Positions 26,147 to 34,894 of a stretch of DNA of 64,000 bases are shown here, piece by piece. The first letter of the stretch is position 1. The number at the start of each line of letters is the position of its first letter. The position numbers and the translations under genes were made by a program. This DNA comes from Lachnospiraceae bacterium (GTDB taxonomy: Bacteria; Bacillota; Clostridia; Lachnospirales; Lachnospiraceae), in assembly GCA_024681795.1 (NCBI GenBank), contig JAILAD010000036.1:1-64000 (forward strand), read 5' to 3'. The notes under the pieces were generated by a model, which ran no database searches, had not been told where the DNA came from, and saw only the letters and a program-made list of their open reading frames with translations.

Positions 26147-27556
26147 ATGAAGAACAGGAAAAAAGCAGGATTCGTAATCGCAGGAGCAGCAGCAATTACA
26201 GGTTTGGTAATAGCAGGTGTCAGCATCTATGCTAATGCAGCCATTAAAGTAAACAGCTTCACCGTTGAAAAAAACAATATCAGCCAGGAAGTGGAATTAA
26301 ACGGAAGTTTTGAATCGGAACTGACCGAAACCTTGTTTGCAAATTCAAACGGACTTGTTAAGAAGGTTCATGTGAAAGTCGGAGACACTGTAAAGAAAGG
26401 TGATCTGTTAATCTCCTTCGACGAAGAGAGAATCGAATATTTGAAGTCCCTTGCAGAACTGGAACAGCAGTCCGTTATGGGAAATTATACAAACTCCTTT
26501 GAGATGGGAAACAGAACCCAGAGCCTTTACAACGAGGCAACCGCTAATCTTGATTTTTTAAATCAGCAGATTGTTGACAGACAGAACAGAATTCTGGAAC
26601 TTGAGAAAAAGATTGCGGACCGCAGAGCTTCCTTTGCAGGCGAGGGCGCGGCACTTCAGAAATCCATCATTGATACTACAAATAAGATTGCGGATGCGGA
26701 TGAGAAAGATGATACCGATTACGAAGAGCAGCTTGCAAATCTTCAGAAACAGGCACAGGGAAGTGCTTTCAACCAGCAGTACGATGAAGAAATTTTAAAA
26801 ATGCAGGATGAAATCAACCGCTTAACCGCAGATCTTACGAATCTGAAAGAAGCAAAAGCGGAGATGACAAGCCAGAAGGCAGCAAGTAATTCCGCACGCA
26901 TGACCGACGGACAGAAGGAACAGCTCGAAGCCATGAAGGCACAGAGTGAACTTTCCACTGAGGAAACCATTAAGAATTTGGAACTTGCAAAAGACGGTAT
27001 TCGTGCAGAGTTTGACGGAATCGTAACGGGCATTTCCGTAACCGAAGGCGCAGAGGTTTCCAGGGGAATGAGCTTAATCGAGGTAGCATCCTCCAATGAC
27101 ATTATTGCAAAATGTAATGCAAACAAATACGATATTTCAAGTATTGCGGAAGGACAGACGGCAACCGTTCGTTTCAGCAACTCGGAATATACCGGTAAAG
27201 TTACCAGAATCGAAAGAGTCGCAGGCGGTGACGGAACTTCTGCAGGTGTCGGAGTGGAAGTAAAGCTTGATAATCCGGATGATGCGATTATCCTCGGAAT
27301 GGATGTGAAATCCAAAATCAATATCGCTGCAGTGGAAGGAGTACTTTCCATCCCGAGAGAAGCCTATGTGGAAGATGATGACGACGCTTACGTATTCGTC
27401 CTGAAGGATAAGAAAGCTTCCAGAAAAAAAGTCGAAGCAGGCGTTAAAAATGATGATATGATAGAAGTTGTATCCGGCCTTTCCGAAGGTGATGTGGTAA
27501 TCTGGAACGAAGAAACCGAAATCAGGGACGGTATGGATGTAAGAAGCACACAGTAG
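26147..27556 (+). CDS. membrane-fusion (HlyD/MacA-type) adaptor of an ABC exporter
   Basis: 469 residues. N-terminal signal anchor (residues 7-30), biotinyl-lipoyl half motifs (NGLVKKVHVKVGDTVKKGD near 70, and FDGIVTGISVTEGAEVSRG near 290), a long coiled-coil hairpin between them (about 110-270), a beta barrel and a membrane-proximal domain. In Gram-positive bacteria such MacA-like proteins cooperate with MacB-like ABC systems to export peptides or other amphiphiles. AAAGAGGTG precedes the start. The ATPase and permease genes follow in order. Confidence 0.88.
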   Translation: MKNRKKAGFVIAGAAAITGLVIAGVSIYANAAIKVNSFTVEKNNISQEVELNGSFESELTETLFANSNGLVKKVHVKVGDTVKKGDLLISFDEERIEYLKSLAELEQQSVMGNYTNSFEMGNRTQSLYNEATANLDFLNQQIVDRQNRILELEKKIADRRASFAGEGAALQKSIIDTTNKIADADEKDDTDYEEQLANLQKQAQGSAFNQQYDEEILKMQDEINRLTADLTNLKEAKAEMTSQKAASNSARMTDGQKEQLEAMKAQSELSTEETIKNLELAKDGIRAEFDGIVTGISVTEGAEVSRGMSLIEVASSNDIIAKCNANKYDISSIAEGQTATVRFSNSEYTGKVTRIERVAGGDGTSAGVGVEVKLDNPDDAIILGMDVKSKINIAAVEGVLSIPREAYVEDDDDAYVFVLKDKKASRKKVEAGVKNDDMIEVVSGLSEGDVVIWNEETEIRDGMDVRSTQ

Positions 27557-27564
27557 TAATCATA

Positions 27565-27628
27565 CGGGGACAGTCCCCGGCAGAATAAGGGACGCTTATG
27601 GGACAGCATAGGCCGGGGACTGTCCCCG
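27565..27628. repeat. 16-bp perfect inverted repeat between adaptor and ATPase genes
   Basis: CGGGGACAGTCCCCGG (27565-27580) and its exact reverse complement (27613-27628) enclose 32 bp. Each arm is itself nearly palindromic (GGGGAC/GTCCCC). It could form a strong RNA hairpin or be a small dispersed repeat inserted in the operon. No T-run follows, so it is not a standard terminator. Confidence 0.7.
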
Positions 27629-27662
27629 AACCCGAACCTGCGCAACGGAAGAGAGGAAAAAA

Positions 27663-28508
27663 ATGGACTCCAAGAGCATAGTATTAACGGCAAGAGATCT
27701 GTCGAAAACATTTTCAAACGAATCGGTTCAGCAGCACGTACTGAAGAACCTGAATCTCTCCATCTACAAAGGCGATTTTACAGTCATCATGGGGAACTCC
27801 GGATCCGGAAAAAGTACGCTTTTATATGCACTTTCCGGTATGGACCGCCCTTCACTCGGCACAATTACATATTTCGTAAGTGATGACGATGACAATAAAG
27901 AAAGTATTGCAAACGGTGGTGCCGGAATTGAAATTTCCAAATTCAGCAACGACAAGCTTGCAAGATTTCGCCGTGACCATGTCGGATTCGTTTTCCAGCA
28001 GAATTATCTGAATGATTCCATGAGTGCACTCGACAATATTCTGGTCTGCGGACTGTTAAAAAATACGGACCGCAAGGCAATCACGAAACGGGCGGAAAGT
28101 CTTCTTACCAAGGTAGATATGACGGCGCAGGATTGGCGAAAATTCCCGACTCAGCTTTCCGGTGGGCAGCAGCAGAGAGTGGCTGTTGTAAGAGGTGTCA
28201 TTAACCATCCGGAGGTGCTTTTCGCAGACGAGCCGACCGGTGCGTTAAACTCCCAGAATACGGACAATGTTTTAGACATTCTCTCGGATTTAAATGATGA
28301 GGGGCAGAGTATTGTTATGGTAACGCATACTTTTAAGGCAGCGGAGAGAGGCTCGAGAATCATCTATCTTGCCGACGGTGTGATCTGTGATGAGATTGAA
28401 CTTGGCGAATACAAGGGCGATTACAAGGATGAAAGCAATCCGGACATCGAAGAAGCGAAGGACAGACATTACAGATTGAAAACGTTTCTGCAGAACATGG
28501 GGTGGTAA
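27663..28508 (+). CDS. ABC transporter ATP-binding protein (MacB/LolD type)
   Basis: 281 residues. Walker A GNSGSGKST (near 42), Q-loop VFQQNYL, signature LSGGQQQRV, Walker B VLFADEPTGAL and switch His in MVTHTF are all intact. It is the nucleotide-binding subunit for the FtsX-like permease encoded 1 bp downstream. Compared with LolD-type ATPases it has an insert (DDDDNKESIANGG) after the Walker A region and a C-terminal extension of about 30 residues. GAGAGG precedes the start. Confidence 0.92.
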   Translation: MDSKSIVLTARDLSKTFSNESVQQHVLKNLNLSIYKGDFTVIMGNSGSGKSTLLYALSGMDRPSLGTITYFVSDDDDNKESIANGGAGIEISKFSNDKLARFRRDHVGFVFQQNYLNDSMSALDNILVCGLLKNTDRKAITKRAESLLTKVDMTAQDWRKFPTQLSGGQQQRVAVVRGVINHPEVLFADEPTGALNSQNTDNVLDILSDLNDEGQSIVMVTHTFKAAERGSRIIYLADGVICDEIELGEYKGDYKDESNPDIEEAKDRHYRLKTFLQNMGW

Positions 28509-28509
28509 A

Positions 28510-30891
28510 ATGTATCGATTTTTCTTTATAGCCAAAAATAATATGAAAAAACAGAAGGGCGATATGATTACCTTTTTTATCATGACGTTTCTTTCCGCGT
28601 TTATGATCTTTACCTGTCTGAATCTTCTCATAGGAACCTTCCGCGTAGTGGGTACCAATAAGGAGGAGATCAACGGGGCGGATATTCTGATTCTGAGTAC
28701 GGATGAACCGGTGCAGAATTTTAAACTGGAAGAAATTATTCAGGGAAATGAGTACTTAAACGGATACGAAGAAAATAAGTATTTAAACGGAATGGCCAAA
28801 TGGAGGAAGAAGGGAACTTCCTGGGGTGATTATCCCTTTGCGATTGCCTCCTATGAAGAAGACAGAAAAATCCATACGGCCAGTGTGGATACAAAGAAAC
28901 TGTCGGGAAAGGACATTATTATCCCGGTTTCTCTTTCGACGAGTTTTAAAGTCGGAGATCTTATGGAACTGAAAATCGCAGAAAACCTTTATGAGTTTAG
29001 GGTTGTCGGTTTTAATGAGGATTTCATTTATTCATCGCCCATGAATATGGGGACCTATCTGGTCTATGTTTCCGAAAAATTATATGAACAGATTGAGTTT
29101 GAAAACGGCTATGCTCTTGAAAGAGGTAAGCTGATTAAAACACAGCTTAACAATAAGGCAAGACAAGCCGGAATCAGTGACGAAGGGATTGCCGATGACA
29201 TCGGGAATGAACTGATTCTCTGGTATAATTCCTATCTGGAAAGCCATCCGGAACATACGGCGGATATTAACGTGAATATCATTCCAAGCAGTATTATGTC
29301 GGTTGCGGGTATGATTCTGCCGTTTATCGTGATTGCCATTATCCTGGTATTTGCATTGATTATCCTTTCCGTCGCAATGGTGGTAATTGATTTTTCTGTA
29401 AAAAATTTCATTATAGATAATATGAAAAATACCGGAATCATGGAAGCCGGCGGCTATACGGTAAAGGAAATGATGCTTATTCTTCTGGTACAGCTTTTAT
29501 CCGTATCCTTCGCGGGAAGCTTTACAGGAACGCTTCTTGCTGCTCTCCTGCAGGGAAAAATCGGGTATATCATGCTTTTCTTACTCGGTCTTTCCTGGAA
29601 TCAGCGACCGGATCCGGTCGTATTTGCAGGTGTGGTAATAGGAATCTGCATAATAATTGCCGTCTTCACCCTGATTCTCGGAAGAGAATATAAAAAGACC
29701 GGTGTATTGGAAGCCTTAAGAGGGGGGATTAATACACATAATTTTAAGAAGAACGTTTTTCCCTTTGATAAAACGAACCTTCCGATCGCTTTGACTTTAG
29801 CATTTAAGGAAACTTTCGGGAAATTTAAGAATCAGATCGGTGTCATTATCATGATGACGGTTCTGTCTTTTGCGGCGGCAATGGGATTCGGAATTTATGA
29901 AAACATTGCCAAGGACGTGGACTCACTTCTGACAATATCCGGAATCGATCTTTTCGATGCGGATTTTTCCGGGGATGTCAGCATGGGTGATACGGTACGT
30001 TCCTTTAAATGTGTGGATGAGATTCATTACGAAACGTGGATATCCATGGAATACAAGAAAGGAAATAAAACGAAAAGCCTTACGACAAGGGTGATTTCCG
30101 ATACATCAGTCATGAATCCGAAGCAGATGGTGGAAGGCAGATGGCCTTTATATGACAACGAAGTGGCAGTAGCAACATCTGCCGCCAACAATCTCGGATT
30201 AAAAGTCGGCGATACCGTTATTGTAAAAAACGGTGAGAACGAGGCATCTTACTTAGTATCGGGACTTTTGCAGACCTTTAATAACATGGGCATGATGGGA
30301 TATATCAGTAAAGGTGGTTATGAAAGAATCGGACAAATGCCCGGGACGGTAAGCTTTTGTGTGAATCTGAAAAATGGTTATACCTTTGAGGATTTGAAGA
30401 AAGAGTTTAAAGATATTTATCCGGATACGGAACTTATCGATGAGCTTGCATCAACGGGCGGTCTGTTCCCGATGTTAAAGGCCTCCATGGGACTTACGGC
30501 AGTTTTGGTAATGTTTGTTACCGCATTCATTGTGGGACTTGCGGAAGCGCTCTTAATCCGTACGAGAATTACAAGAGAGTGGAGAAACTTAGGTGTCAAC
30601 AAAGCCCTTGGTTTTACTTCAGGCCAATTAATAACGCAGGTGATGCTTTCCAACATACCGGCGATTTTAATCGGGATTCTGCTTGGACTTATTGTTGCAA
30701 CCATATTCGGAGACGATATCGTCATTCTGATGTTTTCCATATTCGGATTCAGAAAGGTAAGCTTTATTATTTCGCCCGTTAACTATATTCTGGTTGCTTT
30801 TATGATTGTAGCCGTGGCAATGGCCGTATCGTGGATTAACGGAAATCGGATTAAAAAACTTGAGCCGGTAAAGATGATTACGGAAGAATAA
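28510..30891 (+). CDS. FtsX-like ABC transporter permease
   Basis: 793 residues with two FtsX-type halves: helix 1 (about 18-40), a large extracellular domain, three helices (about 260-395), then a second unit with one helix (about 445), a second extracellular domain and three helices (about 660-780). Such permeases do not move substrate through a channel but transmit ATP-driven movement to the adaptor. It begins 1 bp after the ATPase stop, so it is translationally coupled, and a strong terminator follows at 30915. Confidence 0.88.
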   Translation: MYRFFFIAKNNMKKQKGDMITFFIMTFLSAFMIFTCLNLLIGTFRVVGTNKEEINGADILILSTDEPVQNFKLEEIIQGNEYLNGYEENKYLNGMAKWRKKGTSWGDYPFAIASYEEDRKIHTASVDTKKLSGKDIIIPVSLSTSFKVGDLMELKIAENLYEFRVVGFNEDFIYSSPMNMGTYLVYVSEKLYEQIEFENGYALERGKLIKTQLNNKARQAGISDEGIADDIGNELILWYNSYLESHPEHTADINVNIIPSSIMSVAGMILPFIVIAIILVFALIILSVAMVVIDFSVKNFIIDNMKNTGIMEAGGYTVKEMMLILLVQLLSVSFAGSFTGTLLAALLQGKIGYIMLFLLGLSWNQRPDPVVFAGVVIGICIIIAVFTLILGREYKKTGVLEALRGGINTHNFKKNVFPFDKTNLPIALTLAFKETFGKFKNQIGVIIMMTVLSFAAAMGFGIYENIAKDVDSLLTISGIDLFDADFSGDVSMGDTVRSFKCVDEIHYETWISMEYKKGNKTKSLTTRVISDTSVMNPKQMVEGRWPLYDNEVAVATSAANNLGLKVGDTVIVKNGENEASYLVSGLLQTFNNMGMMGYISKGGYERIGQMPGTVSFCVNLKNGYTFEDLKKEFKDIYPDTELIDELASTGGLFPMLKASMGLTAVLVMFVTAFIVGLAEALLIRTRITREWRNLGVNKALGFTSGQLITQVMLSNIPAILIGILLGLIVATIFGDDIVILMFSIFGFRKVSFIISPVNYILVAFMIVAVAMAVSWINGNRIKKLEPVKMITEE

Positions 30892-30914
30892 AAGCATAAT
30901 GATTTTGATACGGA

Positions 30915-30940
30915 CCCCTCGTTACCGAGGGGCCTTTTTT
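30915..30940 (+). terminator. intrinsic terminator of the exporter operon
   Basis: CCCCTCG (30915-30921), loop TTAC, CGAGGGG (30926-30932), then CC and six T residues. Confidence 0.85.
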
Positions 30941-30974
30941 GTGGATTTAAAGCCTTTCCGTTTGTTTCGTCCGG

Positions 30975-31003
30975 TTGAATTTTTCACTGAAAAATAGTAC
31001 AAT
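30975..31003 (+). promoter_or_regulatory. sigma-A promoter of the frd/sdh operon
   Basis: TTGAAT (30975-30980), 17 bp, TACAAT (30998-31003); the first gene starts 25 bp later. Confidence 0.65.
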
Positions 31004-31027
31004 TTTATTACTTGGGGGATGGAATTC

Positions 31028-31576
31028 ATGAAATTAAAAAAGATAAATGCGGTATTATCTCTGGTGACCATTCTGGGTCTTTTGGTGCATCTGACGAATG
31101 AGATGATTACCTATACATTGTTCATTTATAATCCCGTCGTTTCAAAGGTAATCGGATTTTCCCTGATGGGGCTTTTTCTGCTTCATGGCGGACTGGCTGT
31201 TACCATACTCTTTGTTTCCCATGATTCACACAACATCGAATACAAAAAGCTGAACAAACGAACCGTTTTTCAACGTGCTACGGCAGGTCTTGTCGTAATT
31301 CTTCTTCCGTTACATATCATAAGTTTTGATCTTATGAGTAAGGGTCCGGGACCGGTCGTATATGTTTTACTGGAAGTTTCAAGATTTCTGTATTACGGAT
31401 CGGTGCTGATTCATGCCGGGCTCTCTTTCGGAAATGCCCTGGTAACCCTGGGACTGTTGGAAAATCGCAAAAAGAAAAGAATACTCGATCTGATTATGCT
31501 GATTCTTTCAGTAGTCATAACGATTGCGTTCGGAATTTACATCACGGTTTGTCACTTGACTATGTTTAATAAGTAA
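31028..31576 (+). CDS. fumarate reductase/succinate dehydrogenase cytochrome b-like membrane anchor
   Basis: 182 residues with five predicted membrane helices. One histidine lies in each of the first four helices (H21, H53, H96, H129), the pattern expected of a di-haem cytochrome b that anchors fumarate reductase or succinate dehydrogenase and exchanges electrons with quinone. Start at ATG 31028 is preferred to ATG 31019 because GGGGG at 31014-31018 leaves no space for the latter. It is the first gene of a three-gene operon with flavoprotein and iron-sulfur subunits. Family assignment leans partly on context. Confidence 0.75.
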   Translation: MKLKKINAVLSLVTILGLLVHLTNEMITYTLFIYNPVVSKVIGFSLMGLFLLHGGLAVTILFVSHDSHNIEYKKLNKRTVFQRATAGLVVILLPLHIISFDLMSKGPGPVVYVLLEVSRFLYYGSVLIHAGLSFGNALVTLGLLENRKKKRILDLIMLILSVVITIAFGIYITVCHLTMFNK

Positions 31577-31588
31577 AAGGAAAAATGT

Positions 31589-33220
31589 ATGAAGAAGGTT
31601 TGTATTGTCGGCAGCGGAATCGCCGGTCTTTCCTGTGCAATTGAATGTGCCGAAAGGGGAATGGAGGTAATTCTGGTTTCTCCGTTTCCTTCGGAACGTG
31701 CCCAGTCCGTGCTTGCTGCCGGAGGAATCAATGCGGTTCTATCCTCCGAAGGAGGGGACAGTATCGAAAGTCATATAGAAGACACTTTAAAGGGCGGATG
31801 CTACATTGCCGGAAAGGAATCGGTAAAAGGTCTTTGTGAGGATGCACCGGAAATCATTAAAAAACTGGAAAAACTGGGGACCGTTTTTTCGACCGGAGAG
31901 AACGGAAAAATTGCGCAGAGAGCTTTCGGCGGACAGTCATATAACAGAACCTGTTACTGCGGTTCCGCAACCGGAAAACAGATTGTGACAGCGCTGGTCA
32001 TGGAATGCAGACGGTATGAAGGCCTCGGGCTGATTCAAAGACGTTTGTGGACGGATTTTTACAAGGCGTTAATTAAGGACGGAAAATGTTACGGATCGGT
32101 TTTCTTTAATGAAGCCCGTATGGATCTTGAGATTATTTATGCGGATTATCTGGTGATGGCAACCGGCGGTCAGAATGCGCTTTTCGGAAAGACCACGGGG
32201 TCCACGTTATGTGACGGTTATGCGCAGGGCAGACTGTTTCTGCAGGGCGTGGAACTGAAAAATGCGGAATTTATCCAGTATCATCCCACGACGCTTGAAA
32301 CGCAGCAGAAGATGCTTCTGGTGTCGGAGGCGGTTCGCGGAGAAGGCGGAAGGCTTTATTATGTCGAAGACGGGAAAAGGGTGTATTTCATGGAGGATCT
32401 TTACGGTGAGAAGGGCAATCTGATGCCGAGAGATATCGTTTCCAGGACGATGGAACGCACCGGAAAAGAGATTTATCTGGACATCACCTTCCTCGGAAAG
32501 AAAGAAATTTTAAAGCGGATTCCGGAAGTGTATGATTTGTGCCTGAAATACAGGGGAATCGATATTTCCAGGGAAAGCATTCCCGTATCACCTTCCGTGC
32601 ATTTCTTCATGGGCGGAATCGCGGTAAGGAACAATCATGAAACCAATATAAAGAATCTTTATGCAATCGGAGAATGTGCCTCGATTTATCACGGTGCAAA
32701 CAGACTCGGCGGGAACTCGCTGCTGGCGGCCGTTCACGGAGGAAGAGTCGCTGCAGAGTCTATTAGTGAGGATAAAAGCGAAACAGATGTTAAGAATTTT
32801 GAGAAAGACCTGGAAGAGGAACGACGGAAATTAAGCACCAGATGGGCTTCGGAGAGCGAATTTCCGGTTGTGTATCTGGAGGATCTGGTTGCGGAAACCC
32901 TGAAGGAAGATTTGGGAATTGTCCGTGATGAGGAGAGGCTTTTAAACGGACTGAAAGACGTCGACTATTATCTGTCCGTTGTGGAAAAACTGAAATACGA
33001 TAAGTCGGAAATGCCGTATCTCGGATTCTCCGTAACGGGAATTCTGACACTGGCAAAAGTGGCATTAACCTGTGCGCTGTTTCGGAAAGAGAGCAGGGGA
33101 GCGCATTACAGAAGCGATTATCCGGAGACGAAGGAGGAGTGGCAGGCTGCTACGATTATTTCCTACGATGACGGAAAATTCAATGTAAGACTCGATTCGG
33201 AGAATGTATATGAAAGTTAG
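31589..33220 (+). CDS. fumarate reductase/succinate dehydrogenase flavoprotein subunit
   Basis: 543 residues. FAD-binding GSGIAGLSCA at the N-terminus, AAGGINAVL (flavin attachment/ADP region), substrate-site His and Arg segments EFIQYHPTTL, VRGEGGRL and MPRDIVSR, and GECAS...GANRLGGNSLL near residue 375. The subunit interconverts succinate and fumarate on covalent or bound FAD. In an anaerobe with PEP carboxykinase nearby, fumarate respiration leading to succinate is the likely role. It overlaps the iron-sulfur subunit gene by 11 bp. Confidence 0.9.
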   Translation: MKKVCIVGSGIAGLSCAIECAERGMEVILVSPFPSERAQSVLAAGGINAVLSSEGGDSIESHIEDTLKGGCYIAGKESVKGLCEDAPEIIKKLEKLGTVFSTGENGKIAQRAFGGQSYNRTCYCGSATGKQIVTALVMECRRYEGLGLIQRRLWTDFYKALIKDGKCYGSVFFNEARMDLEIIYADYLVMATGGQNALFGKTTGSTLCDGYAQGRLFLQGVELKNAEFIQYHPTTLETQQKMLLVSEAVRGEGGRLYYVEDGKRVYFMEDLYGEKGNLMPRDIVSRTMERTGKEIYLDITFLGKKEILKRIPEVYDLCLKYRGIDISRESIPVSPSVHFFMGGIAVRNNHETNIKNLYAIGECASIYHGANRLGGNSLLAAVHGGRVAAESISEDKSETDVKNFEKDLEEERRKLSTRWASESEFPVVYLEDLVAETLKEDLGIVRDEERLLNGLKDVDYYLSVVEKLKYDKSEMPYLGFSVTGILTLAKVALTCALFRKESRGAHYRSDYPETKEEWQAATIISYDDGKFNVRLDSENVYES

Positions 33221-33890
33221 AATTTTAAGAAAACAGTCACCGACGGCAGAACCGTACTGGCAGGAATTTCTTTATGAGAAAAAAGACAATCGGACCGTGG
33301 CGGGCATGTTGGATGAACTGAATTATAAAGACAATTTAAAGGATATTAACGGAAATCCCGCACCCGGAATTCAGTGGGAATGTTCCTGTCTGCAGGGCAT
33401 GTGCGGCGGCTGTGCCATGGTGATTAACGGAAAACCCGCACTCGCCTGTGAAACATTTTTAAGAGATTTAAAAGGCGATACGGTTACAATCGAACCTTTG
33501 AAAAAGTTTTTCACGGTTGCGGATCTCGTAGTGGACAGGAGTGTCATTTCCGAAAACCTGAAGAAGGTAAATGCCTGCATCGAGGAATATAAGCTTTCCG
33601 ACAAAGCAGACCATGAACAGATGTATTCGGCTGCAAAATGCTTAAAATGCGGCCTTTGCCTGGAGGTATGTCCCAATTATAAGGATGGCAGAAACTTTTT
33701 CGGCGCATTGTTCGCGAATGACTGTTATCTGATTGCATCAAGGAGCGGAACGCAGAAAGAGGAGATTATGGAATCCTACGATTCGCATTTTGCAAAAGGA
33801 TGTTCCAAATCGCTTTCCTGCGAAGACGTATGTCCGATGAAAATTCCCACTCTGGCATCCATTGCCAGAATGAACCGGAGAAAATTATAG
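33210..33890 (+). CDS. fumarate reductase/succinate dehydrogenase iron-sulfur subunit
   Basis: 226 residues. The N-terminal ferredoxin domain has the [2Fe-2S] ligands CSCLQGMCGGC and a distant Cys in LACETF; the C-terminal part has CLKCGLCLEVCP and CSKSLSCEDVCP for the [4Fe-4S] and [3Fe-4S] clusters. It passes electrons between the flavoprotein and the cytochrome b anchor. GGAG at 33199-33202 selects ATG 33210 rather than ATG 33204. Overlap with the flavoprotein gene shows translational coupling. Confidence 0.92.
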   Translation: MKVRILRKQSPTAEPYWQEFLYEKKDNRTVAGMLDELNYKDNLKDINGNPAPGIQWECSCLQGMCGGCAMVINGKPALACETFLRDLKGDTVTIEPLKKFFTVADLVVDRSVISENLKKVNACIEEYKLSDKADHEQMYSAAKCLKCGLCLEVCPNYKDGRNFFGALFANDCYLIASRSGTQKEEIMESYDSHFAKGCSKSLSCEDVCPMKIPTLASIARMNRRKL

Positions 33891-33911
33891 AAAGGGCGGA
33901 AACCATTCCGT

Positions 33912-33992
33912 TTGGAAACCATACTCTTTGCGGTATTTGAGGCAAGAAGAATTAAGAAAATCGAAGCCTATAAGATTCTGATTGCGGAATAA
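33912..33992 (+). other. short open frame in the gap after the iron-sulfur gene
   Basis: The 218-bp gap 33891-34108 contains a frame of 26 codons (LETILFAVFEARRIKK...), open back to the preceding stop and without a ribosome site. It may be a remnant of a gene end. TACAAT at 34023-34028 could serve as a -10 for the two-component genes, but no good -35 accompanies it. Confidence 0.2.
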
Positions 33993-34108
33993 AAAAGGAA
34001 TGACTTAGAGCAGTAAAATTGATACAATAAAATGTGGCAGGCATCCGGAAAGGGGCCTGTCACCATTTGGATTTCAGAAGAAACAAACGGAAACACAGGG
34101 AGCGGAAT

Positions 34109-34888
34109 ATGCATTATAACTGTCTTATCGTGGATGACGAAACAGAACTTGCAAAAATGACGGCAGAGTACTTCAACATGTTTGAGGTAGCTACTGCCTA
34201 TGTGGGAAGCGGAGCGGAATGCTTTGCGTTTTTAAAAGAAAACACTGCGGATCTGATTTTGCTGGACATTAATTTAGGCGACGGCACGGGATTTGAGGTC
34301 TGCAAAAAGTTAAGAGAAGAAATGCAGCTTCCGATTCTTTTTGTCAGTGCGCGTCAGAGCGATGACGATGTTTTAATTGCTCTTTCCGTCGGCGGTGACG
34401 ATTATGTCAAAAAGCCTTACAGCCTTTCCGTTCTGCTTGCGAAGGTTAAGGTGAATTTGAAACGTGTGGAGCAGATGGAGAAGGTTCGTGCGGAAGCGGA
34501 AAGCAGAATTTCGGCCCCGGAAGGGGAAAACGCAGTCTGCTCTCATTGCGGTCATGATATTCATGAGGGAGAAGGAGAGCATTCCGGGTCTTCAAAGACG
34601 GAACTTTTGAAACTGGATGATGCCACCATGTCCGCCGTTTTAAACGGAAACAGGATACCGCTGAAAGCAAAGGAATTTGCGCTTCTTGCATGTCTTTACG
34701 AACACAGAAACACGATTGTGAAAAAAGAGGTTCTTTTTGATGAGGTCTGGGGAGATTCGTTTTTCTCGGACAGTACGTTAAACGTGCACATCCGGAAACT
34801 GCGCGAGAAACTGGAAGAGAATCCGAATGAGCCGAAACTGATTAAAACAATATGGGGAACCGGATATTATCTGGAAATTCCGGAATAG
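34109..34888 (+). CDS. OmpR/PhoB-type response regulator with a Cys/His-rich linker
   Basis: 259 residues. Receiver domain with phospho-acceptor D53 (LLDINLGDG), K103-region motif DYVKKPYS, and a C-terminal winged helix (ALLACLYEHRNTIVKKE; LNVHIRKLREKLE). Between them, about residues 125-170, is an unusual linker with C144-x2-C147 and several His residues (HCGHDIHEGEGEH), which could bind a metal. Ordinary members have a plain linker and about 225 residues. ATG 34109 with GGGAGCGG is the start. The partner kinase begins 6 bp downstream. Confidence 0.88.
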   Translation: MHYNCLIVDDETELAKMTAEYFNMFEVATAYVGSGAECFAFLKENTADLILLDINLGDGTGFEVCKKLREEMQLPILFVSARQSDDDVLIALSVGGDDYVKKPYSLSVLLAKVKVNLKRVEQMEKVRAEAESRISAPEGENAVCSHCGHDIHEGEGEHSGSSKTELLKLDDATMSAVLNGNRIPLKAKEFALLACLYEHRNTIVKKEVLFDEVWGDSFFSDSTLNVHIRKLREKLEENPNEPKLIKTIWGTGYYLEIPE

Positions 34889-34894
34889 AATCAT

